Shown here piece after piece: positions 19,256 through 27,800 of a DNA stretch of 64,000 nt. The notes under the pieces were generated by a model, which did no database searches, was not told where the DNA came from, and was given only the letters and a program-made list of their open reading frames with translations. Positions within the stretch are counted from its first letter, which is position 1, and every line of letters starts with the position of its first letter. A program made the translations under genes and the position numbers. The DNA lies in the NCBI GenBank assembly GCA_963759095.1, contig CAVWYF010000017.1, positions 1 through 64,000 of the forward strand. The letters run 5' to 3'. This stretch comes from Anderseniella sp963759095. GTDB lineage: Bacteria; Pseudomonadota; Alphaproteobacteria; Rhizobiales; Aestuariivirgaceae.

Positions 19256-19762
19256 ATTACTCACTGTTATATAACTCACCGTGACGCCCCTGACGTATCT
19301 GCCCATTTTCGGGTCTCGTCCGTCAACAAAATCTTTAGCCCTGCAACCTGACATAGTGCCGTCTAGTTGTCTGCCAGTCTAGGGTGATTTTGATTTTATT
19401 CGGATTGTTAGTCCGTTTCCATTATGCTCTGCGTTATATGACCCCGGTAGTGACTTGGGTTGATCTGATCAATTGTAACCCGACTTGAGAATGTGCCGCC
19501 ACGAAGTGCGCGACCTGCACTGACGCTGGATGCCAGTCGATTATCGTCTGTCGGTTAGGAGGTTTTGATCCGAGTTAGTTTACATGCTATTGAAACATTA
19601 AGGTAAATTGAGGGGAAGTGATTGAATTGTGTCGCGACCATTATTGCGGATGGTCAAGGGCGCCTTCCGGCGAGTGACGGCTATCATGCAGCGATCAGTT
19701 GCATCCATCGCCTATCAGGGCACATGTTTGATTGTAATCCTGATCTTCGAAACCATGCGCTC
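19256..19762. other. Intergenic region between tolC and the NarL-type regulator
   Basis: About 500 bp with no credible gene. Upstream of tolC is an AT-rich stretch that should hold its promoter. At 19460-19472 there is a perfect palindrome TTGATC-T-GATCAA nested in a looser GGGTT...AACCC inverted repeat, a possible operator. An AGGAGG-like run at 19557-19562 is not followed by a reading frame of any length. Confidence 0.4.
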
Positions 19763-20410
19763 TTAGTTTGGAGGCTGAGATGCGATCTGCTTTTGTGCTA
19801 TCAGCGCTGCCTCAACGCGGTTGCGGGCCTGCAGCTTCTGCATGATACTGGTCATATAGTGTTTTACAGTCTTTTCAGCGATATTATAGCTGCGCGCGAT
19901 TTCCTTGTTGGTCAGGCTCTTAGTGACAAGCGTGAGAATTTCATACTCGCGCGGTGTCAGTGATTTCGTAACATCTGCTGCACCGTTCTTCCGTTCATGT
20001 TGGCCCAGCAACAACTGACTGGCAATTGTCGGTTCTGCATAGACGGCACCACCGTGAACGGAATAGACGATATCCATCAGCTGTTCGGCACTCACATTTT
20101 TCATCACATATCCCTTTGCGCCTGCCTGCAGGGACGCGGACAGATCACAACCGCTTGCAATCGCAGTCAAGAAAATGACTTTGATGCTCTGTGAGGCGTT
20201 TACAACCGCCGAAAGTGCCTCAATGCCGTCGCCTGGTTGATTGACGCCGATCAGCATTATCTGTGGCTTGAAACTGTCGGCTATGCGGATTGCATCGCGG
20301 TGATCGACACCCTCCGCTACAAGCTCGCATCTACCAGATGACGATACCGCGCGACAAACTCCATCGCGGAACAGGGGCTGTTGATCGACTACTGCTATAC
20401 GAATATTCAT
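19763..20410 (-). CDS. NarL/FixJ-type regulator with degenerate receiver domain
   Basis: A 215-residue protein with an N-terminal receiver fold (1-120) and a C-terminal LuxR-type HTH (about 145-205: SLTPREYEILTLVTKSLTNK, then EIARSYNIAEKTVKHYMTSI). The receiver keeps Asp9, Thr82 and Lys104, but the usual phospho-acceptor Asp is Gly55 (IMLIGVNQPGDG, where LLDVxMP is expected) and the second acidic residue is Gln10. It therefore probably cannot be phosphorylated in the usual way. No histidine kinase is nearby. Lying between tolC and the acyltransferase/peroxidase genes, it is a good candidate regulator of the secretion locus (inference). The ATG at 20410 is preferred over a TTG at 20422. Confidence 0.88.
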   Translation of the reverse strand: MNIRIAVVDQQPLFRDGVCRAVSSSGRCELVAEGVDHRDAIRIADSFKPQIMLIGVNQPGDGIEALSAVVNASQSIKVIFLTAIASGCDLSASLQAGAKGYVMKNVSAEQLMDIVYSVHGGAVYAEPTIASQLLLGQHERKNGAADVTKSLTPREYEILTLVTKSLTNKEIARSYNIAEKTVKHYMTSIMQKLQARNRVEAALIAQKQIASQPPN

Positions 20411-20703
20411 GGGACGCAACAAATCTCATTAATCACCGTCATTGATTTGTCCAACCAATCATGGCTGCGCACAACAACTGTAGTGAGGTTACCTCAACTG
20501 TCGCATCCACTTATAATATGGCACATAAGGTATTGTTTTACGGGCATATTGTTATGTGTTTGAAACAGGTTGGATTGTTATTTTCGGCGCCGCAGGCATC
20601 CCGATGTTGTGTGTTTTTGCGCCTCTTCAACCGAGATGTTGGATCCGAATTGAATGGTAGTTCATGGTGACGACAATCGCCCAGCCCTCCAGGACACACA
20701 GTC

Positions 20704-21396
20704 CTATTTCCGGCTTTCGTCGAGCACCCTGACTTGCGGCCCGTCTGCCGCGCGGGCGCGATACTTGACCTTTTGTCCCTTGAACACGGTTTTGCGCAAA
20801 TCAGTCAGCAATGGTGCAAGGAACTTTTCGTGCCCAATGGCATCTATGATCCAGTAGTTGCCGCCGCTGGTCCATTCGTCCGCCGAAAGCATAAATGGCG
20901 CATCCAGTGACCCGACCAATCTGTCCTGAACCTCATCTGACACCCGTGCCCACAGGATCAATGCGGCCGGAACCGAGTTGCCGGTGCCTTTCTTCCTCGC
21001 CTCCGCGATGCGGTGTTGATTGTTCATGAGCGGTGGAACTACATAGCTCCTGAGGTCCTTGAGGCGCAGATCCTCATAGAATTTGCTCTGCATGAGTACT
21101 GTGACCATATCGCCAAACTTCGCGGCAAGCAGGCGGCCGTTCAGCTGCTGCTGCTGCTGTTTGGTGGGTGCGGAAGTCACAACAGGTGTTTGGTCGGATA
21201 CGGGCCTGGCTTGTGAGGTTGTCTTGTTTCTCGCCCGGGCGGCAGATTTCCTGGCCGCAGGCGCGGATGCCTTTTTGCCCCTTGAAGTGGTTCTTCTGGC
21301 TGAAGGTGCGGCCGCTTTTTTGCTTTTGGCAGAAGCCGGTTTTGCCTTTGCGGCAGCCTTCCTTGGCGCTGAATTCGAAGTAGTAGTAGTAGTCAT
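20704..21396 (-). CDS. HlyC-type toxin-activating lysine acyltransferase with histone-like N-terminal tail
   Basis: A 230-residue protein. Residues 85-215 match the RTX toxin-activating acyltransferase family (HlyC): LRSYVVPPLMNNQHRIAEA, ILWARVSDEVQDRLVG, DEWTSGGNYWIIDAIG. HlyC moves an acyl group from ACP to lysines of the partner RTX protein. The catalytic Asp is present (Asp185 in YWIID), but the position of the catalytic His (SSPLH in HlyC) reads QSKFYEDL, with Tyr107 and no His. Residues 10-60 are almost only Lys, Arg, Ala, Ser and Pro, like histone H1 tails, then a Gln run (80-84). It is divergent from the peroxidase/RTX gene, its presumed substrate. The ATG at 21396 has a GAAGG upstream. 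Confidence 0.82.
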   Translation of the reverse strand: MTTTTTSNSAPRKAAAKAKPASAKSKKAAAPSARRTTSRGKKASAPAARKSAARARNKTTSQARPVSDQTPVVTSAPTKQQQQQLNGRLLAAKFGDMVTVLMQSKFYEDLRLKDLRSYVVPPLMNNQHRIAEARKKGTGNSVPAALILWARVSDEVQDRLVGSLDAPFMLSADEWTSGGNYWIIDAIGHEKFLAPLLTDLRKTVFKGQKVKYRARAADGPQVRVLDESRK

Positions 21397-21647
21397 ATTA
21401 CTGTTGCCTTCCCATGAACTGCGTTGATCGTTGGCCCATGGTGCGCGAAGGAGATTTTTCAACTACTGCGCGACTACGGGATACCCATCACAACTTCTCT
21501 TATATTCCGTAACGGTAGCGTTGCACCCGTGATTTCTTAACGCTTGGTTAAAGTGGATGCTTAACATTTAACGATCCCCTCCAAGATTTGCAGTCAAGCT
21601 CACAGTCGCTAAAACACAACAATTACAATAATATAGATGAATTTGAA

Positions 21648-21663
21648 TCAGACCTTGGTCTGA
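21648..21663. promoter_or_regulatory. Operator-like inverted repeat upstream of the peroxidase gene
   Basis: TCAGACC-TT-GGTCTGA, a perfect 7-bp inverted repeat with a 2-bp spacer, about 190 nt before the peroxidase start and about 250 nt before the divergent acyltransferase start. Symmetry and length suit a dimeric HTH regulator such as the NarL-type protein at 19.8-20.4 kb, but that pairing is inference. Confidence 0.45.
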
Positions 21664-21771
21664 TGTCAGGCCGGACTTTCGTCCGAAAATTCATAGGACT
21701 TCTGGCCATTGGAATGTTCAGACCTCCGCCCCTAACACCCAGCCGCCGCGCCAGTTATAGCTGATCATTGG

Positions 21772-21819
21772 TTCCGGTTTCGCCACCGGAACGCTCCGGT
21801 CCAACATAACCGGAGTTTT
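21772..21819 (+). promoter_or_regulatory. Attenuator-like paired hairpins in the peroxidase leader
   Basis: Four complementary arms in order: TTCCGGT (21772-21778), ACCGGAA (21785-21791), CTCCGGT (21794-21800), ACCGGAG (21809-21815), then TTTT. Arms 1-2 and 3-4 can pair, giving a terminator-like second hairpin followed by a short T-run; alternatively arms 2 and 3 can pair (ACCGGA/TCCGGT) and exclude both. The ribosome site starts 16 nt later at 21836. This is the geometry of a transcription attenuator, but no ligand or leader peptide is identified. Confidence 0.5.
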
Positions 21820-21849
21820 GTTCAATCGGCATTCGCAGGAGTTTTGGTT

Positions 21850-24800
21850 ATGGTCGCTTTCACGAAACATGATCTCCAGTTCATTCTCGACGGCATCACA
21901 GTTTCCGAGGAGCACGCTGATCAAACCAACGATGTGGTGGGTAACGTCTGGCTACAGTCAGACATCGAGACCAGCCGGCAAATTCTGCGCGGTCTGTTGC
22001 CGAACTCACTGGAACCGATCGGCGTGCGCACGATCGACGGATCACTCAACAACCTCGAATTCGGTCAGGATCAGTTCGGCGCGACTGGCAATGAATTCCC
22101 AACGCTGACCGATGCCGAGCATCGCGACGATGGAGCGACAACCGGGGATGGTTCCGGTAATCCGGCCGACGGTGCCGGCGGAGGCTTCTTCGGCGTAACC
22201 AATACCGACTACGCCGTAAGCGATGGCCCCGGCAACACATCCGGTTCAAATGGCAATGTGGTAGACAGCGATCCGCGGATCATCTCCAACCTGCTGGCCG
22301 ACCAGTCTTTGGCCAACCCGGCCGCCGTGGCCCGGGCCGAATTCGACCCGGCAACCTATGACGCCGGCGCCGACGGCATCGTCGGCACGGCAGATGACGT
22401 TGGAACCGCGAACGGATCCACGATCATTGATCCGAACGGAACCCCCGGCGATGGCGACGATTTCTTCTTCATCCCCAACGTTGCGCCGGACGAAGGCCTT
22501 TCAGCGCCGTTCAACAGCTGGATGACTTTCTTCGGCCAGTTCTTCGACCACGGCCTTGACCTTATCCAGAAGGGCGATAGTGGTACCATATTCATCCCTC
22601 TCGCAGATGATGACCCTCTGGTCACCGGTCCGGACGGCGTGCTGGGCGATGATCCGACCACAATCGGGATAGATGAGAGCGCCGATGATCTCGCGCCGCA
22701 TCTGCGGTTCATGGCGCTGACCCGCGCTACCGTGGACCCCGGCGCGGACGGTGTACTTGGAACAGCGGACGACGTGCGTGGTCCTGAAAACTTCACATCC
22801 CCCTTCGTCGATCAGAACCAGACCTACACTTCGCATCCCTCCCATCAGATATTCCTGCGCGAGTACGTGGAAAACGCCACGGCCGGCCTGACTGACAATC
22901 AAGGCAACCCAATCCCAATCGGCGCACCGGTGGCGACAGGCAAATTAATCGAAGGACCAGGCGGCGGCATGGCCACCTGGGGTGACGTCAAATCCCAAGC
23001 TGCCGACCTTCTGGGTATTGAACTGACTGACGCAGAGGCGATCGACATACCATTATTTGCGGTTGACCAGTACGGCGAGTTCATCCGCGGAGCCAGCGGC
23101 CTGCCGCAGTATGTACTGGAGCGTCCCGACGGTGTGGGCGGTATCGAGACTACTCTTATTGAGGGAAATCTGGCAGATCCGGTAAGTATCGCGGAAGCCG
23201 AGGCGGCCGCAGGCGGCGGCTTTGAAGTGGTCAATACCAAGTTCCAGTTCCTTCTAGATATCGCCCACAATGCCGCGCCGGTGTTTGACGCCGCGGGCAA
23301 TCTGGTTCCCGACGGGGACACGGATGTTGGGAATCCTGTCACAACTGATTCTATGGGCAACAACCTTGAGTATGACAACGAGTTGCTTGACGCCCACTTT
23401 ATTGCCGGCGACGGTCGCGCCAACGAAAACTTCGCCCTGACCGCTGTCCACCATGTCTTCCATCAGGAACACAACCGTATTGTCGAGCACACCAAGGATG
23501 TGCTGCTCCACATCGGTGACAATGGTGACCTTGGAACCATTGGCGACGATGACGGTGCCCAGGCGGCACTTGACCTGCTGAACGGTTACCTCGAAGTGCC
23601 AGTCCTGACATTCCCGACGACGCCGGGTGAGATAGCTGGCCTGGTGTGGGACGGTGACCGTTTGTTCCAGGCCTCGAAATTCGCCACCGAGATGCAGTAT
23701 CAGCACCTCGTGTTCGAGGAATTTGCACGCAAGGTGCAGCCTCTGGTCGACATTTTTGCCAGTTTCGAGCCCAGCATCGACGCCTCCATCACTATGGAAT
23801 TCTCGCAGGCTGTCTATCGCTTCGGGCATTCGATGCTGACCGAGAATGTGGACCTTATGCAGCCGGACGGCACACTGACAGAAGCTGGCCTGATTCAGGC
23901 CTTCCTCAACCCGATCGGCTTCAACCAGTTCGTCAATGCAGACGGTACGGTCGATCCGGGTGACCTTGCGTTGCAGGATTCTTCAGCGGCAGCCGGTGCG
24001 ATTATCCGTGGCATGACCCGCGAGACCGGCAACGAAATCGATGAGTTTGTAACCGATGCACTGCGCAATAATCTGCTCGGGCTTCCCCTCGATCTGGCTG
24101 CAATCAACATCGCACGTGGCCGTGATGTTGGAATCCCGACATTGAATGAAGTGCGCACGGAATTCTTCGAAGGGACCGGCGATACCAAGTTGAAGCCTTA
24201 TGACAGCTGGTTCGACTTCGCCATCAATCTTAAAAACGAGCTGTCAGTCGTCAACTTCATCGCCGCCTACGGCCAGCACGACACTATTGTCAACGCCACA
24301 ACGCTTGCCGACAAGCGGGCTGCGGCCTTCGATCTGGTCGTTGAGGGCACCGGCTCGCCTGCTGACCGCGTCGAGTTCCTTACCAGCACCGGCGCCTGGG
24401 CAGGGCAGGAATCCGGTCTTAACCTGGTGGACTTGTGGATTGGCGGACTGGCAGAGGCAACCGAACCATTCGGCGGCATGCTTGGTTCCACGTTCAATTT
24501 CGTCTTCGAAGAGCAACTTGAAGATCTGCAGGACGGTGATCGCTTCTACTATCTCGGCCGCACTGGCGGTCTGAACTTCGTTACCCAACTTGAACAGAAC
24601 TCCTTCGCCAACATGATCGTCCGCAACACCGATATCGGCGATAACGGCGCAGATCACTTGCCGGGCGATATCTTTTCAACCCCGCACTTTATCCTTGAAG
24701 TCGACCAGTCACGCCAGGTCACCGGCCTGGACGGGCCGGGAACGGCAATCATCGAATCCGGCACGGTCACGATCGACCAGGCCAGTTCAGCTACCTGGCA

Positions 24801-27800
24801 CACGGTGACCTTCGATCAATCGATCGCCGATGCAGTGGTTGCGATGATGATCAACACCAGCTCTGGCGCCAATCCCACGACCGTGCGGGTCCGCAATATC
24901 ACCGACGACGGTTTTGAGTTCCAGATGGACGAATATGACTATCTGGACGGTGCTCATGTCACCGAGACCTTGAGCTGGGTCGCAGTAGCAGAAGGTGAAC
25001 ACACACTGTCGGACGGCTCCATCGTCAAGGCCGGGACCACAACCGAAGATGCTGCCGGCAGCAGCAATGTCTCATTCGGCGGCTCCGCCGCTTTCACTGG
25101 TGCGCCAGTACTGCTTACCCAGGTCTCCACCGTCAATGAAGACACGGCAATCACCTCGCGGGTTCAGAATATCGATGCCACCGGTTTTAATCTCCGGCTG
25201 CGCGAACAGGAAGCCGGTGCTGGTCCGAACGGTACTGCCCACGCCACCGAAACGGTTGGCTGGATCGCCATTCAGGCAGGTGACGGAACCCTGCTTAACG
25301 CCGGCACCAGCGGTGACGGCGTCACCCACAATACAGCCACCGTTGGCCATGGTGGAGGAGCTTTCACCGATCCGGCATTTGTGGCGCAAATGCAAAGCCG
25401 TGACGGCAACGACACAGCGACCGTGCGTGGTGTGGCTGTTACCGCTACCGACGCCCAGTTCTTCATCGAAGAAGAGCAATCCAGCGACGCTGAAACAAAC
25501 CATACCGGTGAGAATGTCGGTTTCCTCGTGCTGCCGAGCGGCGTCATAACCACGCCTAACCCGCTCAACGGACGCTTCGATCCCACCGGCGACAGCATTC
25601 TCATTCCTCTGGTCATGCGCGATGATCCTTCGACCGTGGGACCGGACTCGAACTTCCTGCGCTATACCGGCGGCGACCATGTGGTGCTTGGCGGCACCGA
25701 GATGGACGACACATTGATTGGCGGCAAGGGCGATGACACTCTTCACGGTGACGGGGGCAACGACATCCTCGAAGGCGGCGACGGCGGTGACATCATCCTC
25801 GGCGGTGCCGGCGACGATATCATCACCGATATCGGCGGTCTGGATAATCTGCAGGGCGGTGACGGTAACGACGCCATCGCCTCTGGCGCAGGCGAGGACC
25901 TGATCCTGGCGGGTGCCGGCAAGGACTTCGTGCTGCAGGGCCCCGACCTGTCGGAAGCGTTTGGCGGGCTGGGTGATGACTTCATCCACCTGGGCAGCGA
26001 GTCCAACCTGTCCTTCGGCGGTGAAGGCAATGACTGGATGGAAGGCGGCGGCGGCAACAACTTGCTGCAAGGCGACAATGGAGATCCGTTCCTGAACAGC
26101 ACGATCGCCGGCCATGATGTTTTCCTCTCCGGCCAGGGCGATGACGACTACGACGCAGAAGGCGGCGACGATATCATGGAGGGCTCCGATGGCGTCCAGC
26201 GCTTCGAAGGCGTCAATGGCTTCGACTGGGCGACCTACAAGGACGTTGAATTAGGCATCAATGTCGACATGCTCCTGAGGGCGTTCGATGAGACACCAAT
26301 CCCGCCCTCCAATGCGACCATTCAGGACCGCTTCGACTCTGTTGAAGGTCTGTCCGGTGGACGCGGTAGCGATATTATTCGCGGTGATGATTCAACACGA
26401 GTTGAGGCGGAAACCGTCGACAACGGCAATGACAGCGTACTGCGCACCGATGCGCGCTTCGAGATGATCCGCGGGCTGCGGGCTGGCGACAATGGCGGAT
26501 TGTTTGACAACGATGGCACGCCCACCAGTCTTTTCAACCCGATCTTTGATGCCTCCACCATCGAATGGGGTGAAGGCAATATTCTCCTCGGCGGTTCCGG
26601 CAGCGATCTGATTGAAGGCCGAGGTGGTGATGACATCATCGATGGTGACCTGAAGCTTGATGTGCGGATACTGATAACCGACGGCGGTGGTACGCCGATC
26701 GCAACCGCCTACAAGATGCAAGGCCAGATGTTCCAGGTCGACGGTGACGGCAATACCGTGCTGGTCGCCGGAGAGCGGGTTCCGATCCAGATCGGTGGAC
26801 ACGACAACTTGCATTCAGCAGTGTTCGACGGCGTCATCAATCCCGGCAATCTGGAAATTGTGCGCGAGATCATCGACGAGAGCGCCGACACGGATTTCGA
26901 CACCGCGGAATTCAGCGATGTGATCTCCAACTATACCCTTGAGGAAACCGCGCCTGGCGTTATCGGCGACAATGACGGCGACGGTTACATCCGCGTATCT
27001 CACGATTCAGTTGCAGGTGCCAATGACGGACTCGGCGCCGATGGTGTCGACCTGGTGCGCAGCATTGAACGGCTCCAGTTTGCTGACGCGACCATCAACC
27101 TTGGAGGCGGCAACAGCGTCGCTACGGGGGCTGCGGCAATCGTCATTGCCGGAACGACGACGCCAGCAAACAACCCGTTTGTCGGCCAGCAACTCGGGGT
27201 CGATGTGAGCGGCATCATGGATGCCGATGGAACCGCAAACTCAACCTTTGTCCACATCTGGCAGGTCGAGGAAGAACCTGGTGTGTTCGTAGATCTTATT
27301 GTTGTGGGTACTGGTGGCGAAGATACACCCATGCAAGGCAATATGATCACGGTGCCGCAGGAGGCGGAAGGTCTGGCGCTGCGTGTGCGCACGGTGTTCC
27401 AGGATGACGGTGGTGTTTTCGAAACCGTATTCTCGGGTGCCACCAGCATTACAGCGCCTCAGGTGGTGTCGACGCCGACGACTGGAGACGATGTGCTGCT
27501 TGGAACCATTGGCCCCGATATTATTAACGGGCTGGCTGGCAACGACATCATTCTTGGCCTCGCAGGCGATGATACTCTGAGAGGTGGTCCCGGCGCAGAT
27601 GAGCTGACCGGCGGTACAGGCAATGACACCGTTAATGGCAATGGCGGTAACGACGAAATCTTCTGGGCGACTGGTGACGGCCGGGATGTCATAGATGGCG
27701 GCGGCGGCAACGCTGACGTTTTCGATGTTACCGGTGACGCAACTGCCGAGACATTCCGGGTGATTGCCGTGACGCCTCCCAATCCCGACCCTGGGTTTGG

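Larger units (their letters stand above)
21397..21849. other. Divergent control region between acyltransferase and peroxidase genes
   Basis: About 450 bp without a gene. It holds a 7-bp inverted repeat at 21648-21663, a small hairpin CGGAC-TTTC-GTCCG at 21672-21685, and the paired hairpins at 21772-21815. The stretch around 21620-21640 is AT-rich (AATTACAATAATATAGATGA) and could include a -10 element, but no convincing -35/-10 pair was picked. Confidence 0.5.

Noticed and set aside
19622..19963. 113-codon plus-strand frame overlapping the regulator gene
   Set aside because: Mostly antisense to the NarL-type coding region, with no family features.
25072..26115. Long minus-strand open frames within the RTX regions (also 33929-35140)
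   Set aside because: The Gly/Asp-rich repeats lack stops on the opposite strand; compositional shadows of the real RTX genes.
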